A DNA stretch of 64,000 bases from Mesorhizobium sp. WSM4904 (GTDB lineage: Bacteria; Pseudomonadota; Alphaproteobacteria; Rhizobiales; Rhizobiaceae), in assembly GCF_029674545.1 (NCBI RefSeq), contig NZ_CP121354.1, forward strand, positions 6,147,001 to 6,211,000, written 5' to 3'. Both the position numbers and the translations under genes were made by a program. Shown here in pieces: positions 44,759 to 53,460 of the stretch (within the stretch, counting starts at the first letter, position 1; each line of letters begins with the position of its first letter). The notes beneath the pieces were generated by a model that was not told where the DNA came from, searched no databases, and saw only the letters and a list, made by a program, of their open reading frames with translations.

Positions 44759-44989
44759 ATGAGTGTAGTCGCCGTATTTGCGTCAGGCATTCTGATCGGA
44801 CTGCGATTCAAGGCTCCTGCCTTGATCGCTGCGACCGCGCTTCTGATAATTGGGAGCTTTGCCTGGAATGGCCTTGGTTTGCCCGGCTATGTGACGGTTG
44901 CCAAATTCCTCATTCTGGCGTTCGCATTGGCCTGCGCCTACATCGTCGGGCTGTCTCTGTCCGTGCACTGGAAGCGGAACGAGGGCTGA
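44759..44989 (+). CDS. Small integral membrane protein
   Basis: 76 aa from ATG 44759 (GTG 44753 or TTG 44741 would add 2 or 6 residues; a GGAG at 44743 fits GTG best). It is almost wholly hydrophobic, with two to three membrane helices (MSVVAVFASGILIGLRF; LIAATALLIIGSFAW; KFLILAFALACAYIVGLSL) and a basic tail HWKRNEG. No family recognised. It lies between the export gene and the priming transferase, convergent with the latter, so an accessory role in EPS export is possible. Confidence 0.6.
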   Translation: MSVVAVFASGILIGLRFKAPALIAATALLIIGSFAWNGLGLPGYVTVAKFLILAFALACAYIVGLSLSVHWKRNEG

Positions 44990-45005
44990 TTGCCCGGCGG
45001 CGGTT

Positions 45006-45806
45006 TCAGGACGCCCTGTCGAAACGCATCACCGCGAAAATGGTTCTGACCAATATCGCAAGATCGAGCCAGATCGACCAGTTCCGGACATACTGGCTGT
45101 CAAGCGCCACGCGGCTAGGGTAGTCCACGCTGCTTCTGCCGCTGACCTGCCAGAGGCCAGTAAGCCCGGGCCTGGTGCGAAGGTACTCCCCGACATGATC
45201 GCCGTAGCGCTTGAGTTCGTCGTTGACGATGGGCCTCGGACCCACGCAGCTCATATCGCCGCGGATGATGTTGAAGAGCTGGGGCAGTTCGTCGAGGCTC
45301 GATTTGCGGAGCATCCAGCCGAGCGGCGTCACGCGGGGATCGTCCCTGATCTTGTGCGTCTCCTCCCACTCGATGCCGGCATCGGGATTGGCTTCGAGAT
45401 ATGCCTTGAGCACTTCTTCCGAATTCGTGACCATCGAACGGAACTTGTAGCACTTGAACGGCTTCCCGCCGAAGCCCACGCGGCTGTGCGAGAACACCGC
45501 CGGACCTCCCGCGGTCACCTTTATCAGCAGGACGACGACGATCATCAGGGGCGCGGCAACGATGAGTGCCGAGGTGGCTATGACCAGATCCATGATCCGC
45601 TTCAACAGACCTCCCAGGGGCGGGTTCGTCGTTCCAGCCCTGAGCGAAGGCGACAGGTCGGTCCAAACTGCCCCGGCATTGTTGGGATCGGGCGCGGAAA
45701 CGACATGCACGACCGCCGGCCGGCTATCGGTCTCCACGGGAAGAAATGGCTCAACCCAGATCAGAGGTCTCTGGCGAGACTGCTTCTCGAAGGCGTTTGT
45801 TGTCAT
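45006..45806 (-). CDS. Undecaprenyl-phosphate sugar phosphotransferase (ExoY/WbaP type)
   Basis: 266-aa priming enzyme that starts EPS repeat units by moving a sugar-1-phosphate onto undecaprenyl phosphate. One membrane helix (LVIATSALIVAAPLMIVVVLL) precedes the catalytic domain with VFSHSRVGFGGKPFKCYKFR, SLDELPQLFNIIRGDMSCVG and GPRPIVNDE; GLTGLWQVSGRS near the end is the sugar-phosphate site. Short (ExoY-like) form without the N-terminal WbaP membrane bundle. A weak motif copy (AGAGGGTA) lies about 100 bases upstream. Confidence 0.93.
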   Translation of the reverse strand: MTTNAFEKQSRQRPLIWVEPFLPVETDSRPAVVHVVSAPDPNNAGAVWTDLSPSLRAGTTNPPLGGLLKRIMDLVIATSALIVAAPLMIVVVLLIKVTAGGPAVFSHSRVGFGGKPFKCYKFRSMVTNSEEVLKAYLEANPDAGIEWEETHKIRDDPRVTPLGWMLRKSSLDELPQLFNIIRGDMSCVGPRPIVNDELKRYGDHVGEYLRTRPGLTGLWQVSGRSSVDYPSRVALDSQYVRNWSIWLDLAILVRTIFAVMRFDRAS

Positions 45807-45979
45807 AGGGCGGTCGCCAGTTCGAACTTGCTCTCGTCACTCTTCCAAGACCAGTGCCGCCGAGCAAGGAAGGCAAAGGAGGTAGCGGGGTGCTCCGGGG
45901 CTATACCCTCTAATCCCAAGGAATGATCCCACTGCATGCTTTGCCGCCTCAACAGGAGGAAATATCGAGCGACCCGCTC

Positions 45980-47806
45980 TCATGCTTTGCGGTTCGCGGA
46001 CGTCATCGCCCTGACTCTCGTCAGGAGCACGCCGAGGATGGGAGTCCGGCTTGTCTGCAGCGTTCTGGTGAGACCGCGCAGCGTTTCGAGGTGTGTCTTG
46101 CCCCACTCGGCGACCATGACGACACCGTCCAGGATCGACCCGACCTTCAGCATGTCAGGCCCCGAGGCAAGCGTCGGCAGGTCCAGGATCACGATATCGT
46201 AGGCGTAGGCCGCAAGGTCGCAGGCTGCCAGATCCGAGAGAAAGGCCTCCATGTTGTCCGGCACCAACAAGTTCTTGGTCTTGACCACCGAACTGGGGAG
46301 CAAATCGAACGGTCGCCCCGGAGTGCTTATGATGTTGAGCCGGACCAGATCATGGCACGGCCTGTCGAGCCCGCGCAACGGGCCGAGCAGCCGCATCGTC
46401 AAGGTCGGCTGCCGGACGTCGGCATCGATGACCAGCGTCTTCAGGCCGGACATCGAATAAAGCGTGGCAAGGTTGCTGATGACCGAACTCTTCGCGCTGT
46501 CGTCGGATGCAGCGGTCAATCCAAGGAATTTTATCGGATGATCGGTTTCCGAAAGGCTGATTTCGGTTCGCGCCTTCCGGAGGCTGTGGCTGTAGCGGGA
46601 GTGCGGACGTCTCAGCACTTCGTCGACGCGACCGGTCTCCCTTCCCTTGCCAATGTGCGGCAGCTCCCCGACGCATTCGATGCCCAGGTTGTCGCGAATA
46701 AGTCGCGGCGACTTTATGGTCCAGTCGAACGTATGCCGTACAAACGACAGGCCGATCCCGAGGATGAGCCCGGCAACAGCGGCGAAAGCCAGGATGAGCT
46801 TCGGCCGGGGAGCGCTGGGAGAGAGCGGCGCCGTGGCGGCCGTGATCACCCTCGCATCGGCAACAGGATATGATTGCTGGCTCACCGAATTGGTGTAGGC
46901 CTGCAGAAAGCTCTCGTACATCTTCTGGTAGGTTTCGGCGGTCGTTTCGAGCTCTTCAAGCGTTGGCTCAGAATTCGTCCCGTCTCCCCCCTCGCCGCTG
47001 ACGCTGTAGTCGTGCCGTGAACGGAACTCCTGCGCCTTCGCCATGGCCTTGTTCATCTGGGTGCGAAGCTGCTCAAGGCGTGTCTCCAGCCACGCGCCAC
47101 CTTCTTTTGCAGCTTCCGCCTTGGTGTCGATCTGCTCCCGCACGAAGGCGTCGGCCGTCGCGTTGGCGATACTGGCCGCGGCCTCGGGATCAAGAGCGGT
47201 GAAGGATATGTCTATCGCATAGGAAACACCAACCCTGCGGACATCGAGGCCGTCGCGAAAGATCGACATCGCGCGCCGGCCCCGTTCATATTCGGAGAGC
47301 GTCGCAGGCGTTTCAGCAACGTCCAGACCGACATGCTTGCGAACCTTGCTAAAGAGTGCGCTATCTTTCAGTCCGAAAGCTTGAATGACGATCGTTCCTA
47401 TCTTTTTGAATCTGTCCCGCAGCGACGGTGCCTGTGGTTGGTTAAACTTGGGATCGTCGGCGAGTTTCAGCTGACCGAGAACCATTGCCGCGATCTTTTC
47501 CGACTGCATCACCGCGATCTGGCTTTCAATCTGGGCGGTGTCCAGGGACAGGGTTACTTCGCCGCCGTCCTGGAGATGCTGCGGCAGCCTCGGCTCGATC
47601 AGGATCTGTGTGCTCGCGGTGTAGACCGAGTCAGTGGTCGAATTGTAGAACGCGGCGACCAGGAATGCCGCGGCCAATGCCGCGATGATCGTTGCGATAT
47701 AGCGCTTGAAAAATCCGGTTATGTCGGAAAGACCGATGAACTCCTGACCGCCGGATGCCAGCTGATCCGCTGCCGCCGGCCATCTATGGGGGAACACACG
47801 GTCCAT
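45980..47806 (-). CDS. Wzz/ExoP-like polysaccharide co-polymerase with degenerate ATP site
   Basis: 608-aa inner-membrane protein controlling chain length and export. TM1 is about residues 35-53, a Wzz domain and coiled coil follow to ~330, with the proline-rich ATAPLSPSAPRPK before TM2 (337-355). The cytoplasmic C-terminal half has the BY-kinase fold but is degenerate: the Walker A region reads TAASDDSAKSS (residues 431-441) instead of a Gly-rich GxGKS/T loop, keeping Lys439; Walker A' is LVIDADVRQ and Walker B DIVILDLP. There is no C-terminal tyrosine cluster. It probably works as a Wzz-like scaffold with reduced or no kinase activity. Confidence 0.9.
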   Translation of the reverse strand: MDRVFPHRWPAAADQLASGGQEFIGLSDITGFFKRYIATIIAALAAAFLVAAFYNSTTDSVYTASTQILIEPRLPQHLQDGGEVTLSLDTAQIESQIAVMQSEKIAAMVLGQLKLADDPKFNQPQAPSLRDRFKKIGTIVIQAFGLKDSALFSKVRKHVGLDVAETPATLSEYERGRRAMSIFRDGLDVRRVGVSYAIDISFTALDPEAAASIANATADAFVREQIDTKAEAAKEGGAWLETRLEQLRTQMNKAMAKAQEFRSRHDYSVSGEGGDGTNSEPTLEELETTAETYQKMYESFLQAYTNSVSQQSYPVADARVITAATAPLSPSAPRPKLILAFAAVAGLILGIGLSFVRHTFDWTIKSPRLIRDNLGIECVGELPHIGKGRETGRVDEVLRRPHSRYSHSLRKARTEISLSETDHPIKFLGLTAASDDSAKSSVISNLATLYSMSGLKTLVIDADVRQPTLTMRLLGPLRGLDRPCHDLVRLNIISTPGRPFDLLPSSVVKTKNLLVPDNMEAFLSDLAACDLAAYAYDIVILDLPTLASGPDMLKVGSILDGVVMVAEWGKTHLETLRGLTRTLQTSRTPILGVLLTRVRAMTSANRKA

Positions 47807-47981
47807 TCAATCCCTCCTGCACGCGCATGCCACAATTGCGCGCATGCGCCGTTCGGAAGCAGGCGATCCATGGTTTCCGACTGGTATTTTCATTGAAGGC
47901 TGAGGCCCCGAGATCCCAGACTGCCGCAAAAAGACTACCTCCAGCTTCCGGAAGGTAAACGCCGCCAATTGGCGTATGGGC

Positions 47982-48305
47982 TTACGCCCTATGGGAAGAG
48001 AGAAGGCGCGACAGCCCCGCTCTGGCGCTCTCCACAATTGAGACCTGATGTTCCAGCAGCACCTGTCGCCCACGATTTATCGCCATATCCCTGGTCAGGG
48101 CATCGACCTTCGCGGACAGGCGTTTGGCGTCCTCGCCGTTCTCCATCGCCTCCAAGGAGAACGCGGCGCATTGCTCCATCCTGTCTCCGGACTGGCGGAG
48201 TTGCGCGGACTCGCACTCGATTTCCGCTCGAATCCCTTCGAGAAGGCGAGCCAGGCGCCCGAAACGCCTTTGGTCGATGGTCTCGTGCAACGCGATCAGC
48301 GGCAT
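47982..48305 (-). CDS. Hypothetical coiled-coil protein
   Basis: 107-aa charged protein (ATG 48305; an ATG at 48347 would add 14 residues) with long predicted helices and heptad-like spacing: LARLLEGIRAEIECESAQLRQ, AKRLSAKVDALTRDMAINRG, ALVLLEHQ-like segment VLLEHQVSIVESARAGLSRLL. Two cysteines, no signal or membrane segment. It lies upstream of and in the same direction as the ExoP-like gene, so it may be co-expressed, and is divergent from the phosphomannomutase gene. No family recognised. Confidence 0.6.
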   Translation of the reverse strand: MPLIALHETIDQRRFGRLARLLEGIRAEIECESAQLRQSGDRMEQCAAFSLEAMENGEDAKRLSAKVDALTRDMAINRGRQVLLEHQVSIVESARAGLSRLLSSHRA

Positions 48306-48519
48306 TTTGCAGGCCACTCTTCGTGAGATCCGCGACAGGACGCGCACCCGTCAGGATAGGAATCCCCGAGGGCTGGACGAGATATCCTTTCGGCCGTTGG
48401 CCGGCATGCTCCTAACGGATGAGGGGGTGCGGACCGGCGAGCGGAGCTATCCGAATTCATGACGCGGCTCGCGCCCGACCTCGTGCTAGGACTGGCCCGC
48501 AAATTGCGGAGCAGAAGCC

Positions 48520-50040
48520 GTGAGCCTGAACATTGTCGGCCAGGCCAGGCCGAACACATTCGCCTTCGAAACCAGTGCTCTCATCAAGGCCACTGGCTTT
48601 CGAGAATATGACGCGCGTTGGTGGTTCGGGCACCCAGGTTCCGACAAGGAGCCCGAACTCAACCTGCTGGGCGTGCAGGCGCTCGGCATGGGGCTCGGCA
48701 CTTTGATACGCCGAATGGGCATGCGCCCAGAGATCATCACCGGCCACGACTTCCGCAGCTATTCCACGGCCATCAAGATGGCGCTGGTCAGCGGCCTGAT
48801 GGCGGCCGGCGCGCGCGTCAAGGACGTCGGCCTGGCGCTTTCTCCCATGGCCTACTTCGCCCAGTTCGCGCTCGACGCTCCGTCGGTGGCGATGGTGACG
48901 GCCTCGCACAACGAAAACGGCTGGACCGGCGTGAAGATGGGAGCGCAAAGGCCGCTGACTTTCGGCCCCGAGGAGATGTCGGCCTTGAAAGCGCTCGTGC
49001 TGGACGGCGACTTCGATCTCGTGGGCGGAGGAAGCTACGAATTCGTCGCCGGATTTCGCGAGCGATACATCGAGGACCTGACCGCGGGAAAGACAATCGG
49101 CAGGAAGCTGAAGGTGGTGGCCGCCTGCGGCAATGGCACCGCCGGCGCTTTCGCGCCGCAGGCGCTGGAACGCATCGGCTGCGAGGTAATCCCGCTGGAC
49201 ATCGAGCTCGACCACACCTTTCCGCGCTACAATCCCAATCCCGAAGACATGAAGATGCTGCATGCGATCCGGGACAAGGTTCTGGAGACGGGCGCCGATG
49301 TCGGGCTCGGCTTCGACGGCGACGGGGATCGCTGCGGCGTGGTCGACAACGAGGGCCACGAGATTTTTGCCGACAAGGTCGGCGTCATGCTGGCGCGGGA
49401 CATTTCCAGCCTGCACCCGAAGTCCGTATTCGTCGCGGACGTGAAGTCGACGGGGCTGTTCGCGACGGATCCCATCCTCGCCCAAAACGGGGCGATCACG
49501 GATTACTGGAAGACCGGGCATTCCTACATCAAGCGGCGCGTTGCCGAGCTCAACGCTATCGCCGGCTTCGAAAAGTCGGGGCATTTCTTCTTCAACCCGC
49601 CGATCGGGCGCGGCTACGACGACGGGCTCGTGACGGCAATCGCCGTCTGCGAGATGCTCGACCGCAGCCCGGCCAGGACATTGGCGGACCTCTATCGCGA
49701 CCTGCCGCTGACCTTCGGCACCCCGACGATGTCGCCCCATTGCCCCGACGAGGAGAAATACGGCGTGGTCGAGAAGGTCGTGAAGGCATTCACGAAAATG
49801 AAGGGCGACGGGATCGAGTTCGCCGGCCAGCCACTGGCCGATCTGGTCACCGTGAACGGGGTGCGTGTAGTCGCCCAGGACGGCACGTGGGGTCTGGTCA
49901 GGGCCTCATCGAACAAGCCGGAAATCGTCGTGGTGGTGGAAAGCCCCGTCTCGCCGGAGCGACGTCGCGAGATGTTCCAGGCTCTCGATGCGGTTCTGCG
50001 CCGCAATCCGGAAGTCGGAGCTTACAACCAGACGTTCTGA
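48520..50040 (+). CDS. Phosphomannomutase/phosphoglucomutase
   Basis: 506-aa alpha-D-phosphohexomutase interconverting mannose/glucose 6- and 1-phosphates, feeding GDP-mannose (and CDP-glucose) synthesis. Catalytic Ser129 in VTASHNENGW, metal loop DGDGDRC (residues 266-271), sugar-binding GFEKSGHFFFN and phosphate-binding RASSNKPE at the C-terminus are all present. GTG 48520 is preferred as start, with GGAG 9 nt upstream. It is first in an operon with the fused GDP-mannose enzyme, 26 bases downstream. AGGGGGTG about 100 bases upstream is a weak copy of the AAGGGGTA motif. Confidence 0.93.
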   Translation: MSLNIVGQARPNTFAFETSALIKATGFREYDARWWFGHPGSDKEPELNLLGVQALGMGLGTLIRRMGMRPEIITGHDFRSYSTAIKMALVSGLMAAGARVKDVGLALSPMAYFAQFALDAPSVAMVTASHNENGWTGVKMGAQRPLTFGPEEMSALKALVLDGDFDLVGGGSYEFVAGFRERYIEDLTAGKTIGRKLKVVAACGNGTAGAFAPQALERIGCEVIPLDIELDHTFPRYNPNPEDMKMLHAIRDKVLETGADVGLGFDGDGDRCGVVDNEGHEIFADKVGVMLARDISSLHPKSVFVADVKSTGLFATDPILAQNGAITDYWKTGHSYIKRRVAELNAIAGFEKSGHFFFNPPIGRGYDDGLVTAIAVCEMLDRSPARTLADLYRDLPLTFGTPTMSPHCPDEEKYGVVEKVVKAFTKMKGDGIEFAGQPLADLVTVNGVRVVAQDGTWGLVRASSNKPEIVVVVESPVSPERRREMFQALDAVLRRNPEVGAYNQTF

Positions 50041-50066
50041 GAGGAATAGGCTGAGGGGAACTCAAC

Positions 50067-52370
50067 ATGCCGGACCGGATCGTAAGTTTCGTCATGAGCG
50101 GGGGCGTGGGCTCGCGGCTGTGGCCCCTCTCGCGCGAGGACAACCCCAAGCAGTTCCACGACCTTTCGGGCGACGGTTCGATGCTTGCCAAGACCGTACG
50201 GCGCTTGAAAGCGCGGCCGGACGGCGAGACCCCCATCTACCTGATAGCGTCCGAACGGCATGCCGACCGTCTTGTTTCGGACATCTGCCCGCTCGGCCTG
50301 AATGGCGGCAGGCCGATTTTCGAGCCCGTCGGCCGCAATACCGCCGCCGCCGTCGCCGTGGCCACCCTGCAGACGATTTCCGAACATGGCGGCGACGCGC
50401 TCGTGCTCGTGGTCCCCTCCGACCATGAGATATCGACAGAGGCGCAATTCTGGCAAACCGTCGAGGCGGGCAGCGCCGCCGCCAGTTCAGGAAACATCGT
50501 CGTGTTCGGCATCAAGCCGACCCACCCCGAAACCGGATACGGCTACACCGAGGTCGCCACGGCAAAGGGCGACGCAGTTGCGGCAGTCTCGCGCTTTGTC
50601 GAAAAGCCGGATGCCGAGACAGCCCGCCAGTACGTCTCTTCGGGAAGATTCTACTGGAATGCCGGCATCTTCCTGTTCCGCGCCGAGACGATGCGGCAGG
50701 CCTTCCTCGAATTCCAGCCTGACATCTGGGAAACCGTCGAGCGGGCCTATCGGGCCGCGCGGACCGACGTCGGCGGCATCTATCTGCCGCAAAGCTTCTA
50801 CTCCGCCGTCCCCTCGATATCGATCGATTACGCGGTGATGGAACATGCGCGCGGCATCGCGATGGTCACGGCTTCCTTCCGCTGGAACGACCTTGGATCG
50901 TGGCAGTCGCTGCTCGAAGCGAGCCCGACCGACCCCAACGGCAACGTCGTGATGGGCGACGTCGTCGCCATGGACTGCGACGGCTCCTACCTTCGCAGCC
51001 AGGGCAGATTGCTGACCGTCATCGGGATGAAGGACGTGGCGGTGGTGGCAACGCCCGACGCCGTATTCGTCGCCCCGGTCAGCCATAGCCAGAACGTCAA
51101 AAAGGTCGTCGAACAGCTGGAGAAGGGCGGACGTCTCGAGACGAAGTTCACGGCGTCGGAAGACCGCGTCGTCCTCAGCGGATCGTGGCGCAAGCGGGTC
51201 GAGCACTGGCTCTTCGACGAGACCTTGCCGCTATGGTCCGCCTCGGGTGTCGACGATGTCCATGGCGGCTTCCATGAGGCCCTCGGCTTCGATGCAAGGC
51301 CGTTGGGCAAACCCAAGCGCATGCGAACGATGGCGCGCCAGATATACGCTTTCGCGGTCGCCAAGGAACGCGGCTGGACCGGACCGGCCGACAGGCTGAT
51401 CGACCACGGCATCGACTTCATCGCCAGGAACGGTCGAACCGACCGCGGCGGATGGGTGCGGACCCTTCAACCCAACGGCAGCGTGGCCGACCCGGCGGAG
51501 GACGCCTACGACCATTCCTGCGTGCTGCTCGCGCTTGCCCATGCGCACCGGTGCGGCCATCGGGACGCCTTGCGGCTTGCCCAGGAAACGTTCCAATTCA
51601 TCGACGCCCATCTCGAGGATCACAGCCTGAATGGTTTCCTCGAGAGCCCGGGTTGGAACGGCATGCGGTTCTCGAACCCGCACATGCACATGTTGGAATC
51701 CTTCCTTGCCTGGCATGACGTCACCGGCGACCGCGCATATCTGCGTCGGGCAGCGCGTGTCATCGATCTCTTCCGGTGCCATTTCTTCGACCAGGAGAGC
51801 TGGACGCTCGGGGAGCGTTTCGACGCCGATTGGTTGCCATCGCCAGGCCCCGACGGACAATGGACCGAACCGGGGCACCATTTCGAATGGGCTTCCCTCC
51901 TCGTCGACTTCTCCCGGGCAAGCGGGCAGAAGGATCTGGTGGCCTATGCGAGAAAACTCTATTCGTCGGCGGTCGCCAGCGGGTTGAACAGGGCGACGGG
52001 GCTGGCCTATGCGGCCGTATCGCGGAACGGGATTCCCCTCGACCGCATCTCCCGAAGCTGGCCGCAATGCGAGGCGGTCAAGGCGGCGGCCGCCCTGGAC
52101 GGCATTGGCGGGCCCGACCTGAAACCCGAGATCGAAGCCCGCGTCGCCCGCCTCTTCCGGTGGCATATCGATCCGGCACCGCTCGGCCTGTGGATCGACA
52201 GGATCGACGAGCGCGGGCGATCAGTGGCGACCGAAGTGCCTGCAAGCATCTTCTATCATCTGGTGACCGCGTTGATGCAGTATCTGGACAAGACCGGAGG
52301 GCAGGTCGAGCCGTTCCGGCCGCCCGTTTCGGAAACGGGCAAGTCGACCGTCAGACGCGCTTACGCCTGA
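50067..52370 (+). CDS. Fused mannose-1-phosphate guanylyltransferase / AGE-family isomerase
   Basis: 767-aa bifunctional protein. The N-terminal ~370 residues are a GDP-mannose pyrophosphorylase (MSGGVGSRLWPLSREDNPKQ, then VVPSDHEI and FVEKPDAETARQY). Instead of the cupin phosphomannose-isomerase domain usual in ManC, the C-terminal ~390 residues are an (alpha/alpha)6 barrel of the N-acylglucosamine 2-epimerase (AGE)/YihS family: HGGFHEALGFDARP, MARQIYAFAVAKERGW, DHSCVLLALAHAHR, HMHMLESFLAW, PGHHFEWASLL and WPQCEAVKAA. The AGE domain could isomerise fructose-6-phosphate to mannose-6-phosphate, so one protein may supply both ends of the pathway; that role is inferred from the fusion. Confidence 0.9.
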   Translation: MPDRIVSFVMSGGVGSRLWPLSREDNPKQFHDLSGDGSMLAKTVRRLKARPDGETPIYLIASERHADRLVSDICPLGLNGGRPIFEPVGRNTAAAVAVATLQTISEHGGDALVLVVPSDHEISTEAQFWQTVEAGSAAASSGNIVVFGIKPTHPETGYGYTEVATAKGDAVAAVSRFVEKPDAETARQYVSSGRFYWNAGIFLFRAETMRQAFLEFQPDIWETVERAYRAARTDVGGIYLPQSFYSAVPSISIDYAVMEHARGIAMVTASFRWNDLGSWQSLLEASPTDPNGNVVMGDVVAMDCDGSYLRSQGRLLTVIGMKDVAVVATPDAVFVAPVSHSQNVKKVVEQLEKGGRLETKFTASEDRVVLSGSWRKRVEHWLFDETLPLWSASGVDDVHGGFHEALGFDARPLGKPKRMRTMARQIYAFAVAKERGWTGPADRLIDHGIDFIARNGRTDRGGWVRTLQPNGSVADPAEDAYDHSCVLLALAHAHRCGHRDALRLAQETFQFIDAHLEDHSLNGFLESPGWNGMRFSNPHMHMLESFLAWHDVTGDRAYLRRAARVIDLFRCHFFDQESWTLGERFDADWLPSPGPDGQWTEPGHHFEWASLLVDFSRASGQKDLVAYARKLYSSAVASGLNRATGLAYAAVSRNGIPLDRISRSWPQCEAVKAAAALDGIGGPDLKPEIEARVARLFRWHIDPAPLGLWIDRIDERGRSVATEVPASIFYHLVTALMQYLDKTGGQVEPFRPPVSETGKSTVRRAYA

Positions 52371-52870
52371 GCCGATCAGTCAGTCACAGTCGTGACGGCT
52401 ATCGTCTCGCATTCGTCGCGAAACGGGTGCCGAGCGATGCCATCCGTCCGGGCGACCCGTTGCTCCAACGCCGCGACCATCGCCGCTGCTCAGCCGCCTC
52501 GAGACACCAACGAACCGCTCGTTGACACCCTTCCTCACAGCCGGGCCGGTTCAGCTTTCGACAGAGCGTCGACGCGCTCCAAGTATTTGTTTTTATGTAG
52601 ATCTCAGCGGAAAGCTACTACGCACTTTCCAGAACTAACGCTTCCGGAGCATCCCCTTTTTGCTGAATTAGCAACTACAGGAAAATGACTAAGCTCCCCT
52701 CTCAGCCGGCGGGCCCGCCAAGACGCCGGTCAGGCCCAGCGGCCACTCCAAGTCATACCCGCGTCTGCTGGGCCGCCCGGCCAACAACCCCTTCACCTCG
52801 AGGGACGTCGGTCTGCCTGTCGAAGCGCGCCGGGCGACGCAATCCACGGCGAATAAGACTGCAACTCAGC
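52371..52870. other. Gene-free gap after the GDP-mannose gene
   Basis: 500 bp without a supportable ORF. It contains a degenerate palindromic element at 52564-52636 (GAGCG...CGCTC followed by TATTTGTTTTTA and GCGGAAAGCTACTACGCACTTTCC), which likely ends the plus-strand operon. The remainder is GC-rich with no clear feature. Confidence 0.45.
52564..52636. repeat. Degenerate palindromic element
   Basis: GAGCGTCGACGCGCTC (a near-palindrome) followed by a T-rich run and CGGAAAGCTACTACGCACTTTCC; resembles the second repeat family. Acts plausibly as terminator for the phosphomannomutase operon. Confidence 0.5.
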
Positions 52871-53350
52871 TCACGCCGCCGGCTGGTCGAGGGTGACGCC
52901 GTATTTGGCGGTGATGGCCGCGAGCTTCGCCATGTCCGGCTTGCCGGAGACGGTCGCGGCCTCGAGTTCGGCAAACATCTGGTCCAGCCCACGGCTCGGC
53001 GTGCACAGAACCAGCAAGCGCGCCGGCTGGTCGCCGACATTGCGGTAGCCATGGCGCCTATGGCGCGCGCCGTAGAAGAAACCGCCGGGTCCAACGCGGC
53101 GCGGCGCGGGCTCGCCTTCGAATTCGATCTGAATTTCGCCGCTCAGGACGTAGAAGGCCTCATCCTCGCGCTCATGTGTATGGGGCGGCGCACCCGCACC
53201 CGGCGGAACCACGTCTTCCCAAAGCGAGAAGGAACCCGCGGTTTCGGCGCCTGTGGCTTTGTAGATATGGGTGACGCCCAGCACGTTGAGCGTCGAACCG
53301 GCGGACGGCTGGCGAACGAACGGTTCGGCTGTTGCAGCTTTGGCATCCAT
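52871..53350 (-). CDS. Cupin-domain protein (quercetinase-like)
   Basis: 159-aa single-cupin protein. The metal site is PPHTHEREDEAFYVLSGE (cupin motif 1: two His, Glu) and HRRHGYRNVGDQPARLLVLC (motif 2, final His). This layout is common in small dioxygenase-like or sugar-isomerase-like cupins of the quercetin 2,3-dioxygenase group; the reaction is unknown. ATG 53350 is favoured because AAGGGAT lies 5 nt upstream; ATG 53365 is also possible. It is divergent from a LysR regulator, which probably controls it. Confidence 0.87.
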   Translation of the reverse strand: MDAKAATAEPFVRQPSAGSTLNVLGVTHIYKATGAETAGSFSLWEDVVPPGAGAPPHTHEREDEAFYVLSGEIQIEFEGEPAPRRVGPGGFFYGARHRRHGYRNVGDQPARLLVLCTPSRGLDQMFAELEAATVSGKPDMAKLAAITAKYGVTLDQPAA

Positions 53351-53436
53351 CGTCGATCCCTTCATGTTTCACGTAACCGGGCGAGAGATAGGCCCTTTGC
53401 GGTCTGGCGATTAGCCGGAATTGTATGGACACGCTT

Positions 53437-53450
53437 TCCTGAATTCAGGA
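53437..53450. promoter_or_regulatory. Perfect 14-bp palindrome TCCTGAATTCAGGA (likely LysR operator)
   Basis: Lies 10 bp before the LysR start, within the cupin/LysR divergent region, a usual site for an autoregulating LysR protein. It does not strictly fit T-N11-A, so it may be part of the site. Confidence 0.5.
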
Positions 53451-53460
53451 CAATCTGCCG

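Noticed and set aside
48457..49740. Minus-strand 427-residue frame over the phosphomannomutase
   Set aside because: Antisense shadow; the plus strand has TASHN and DGDGD motifs.
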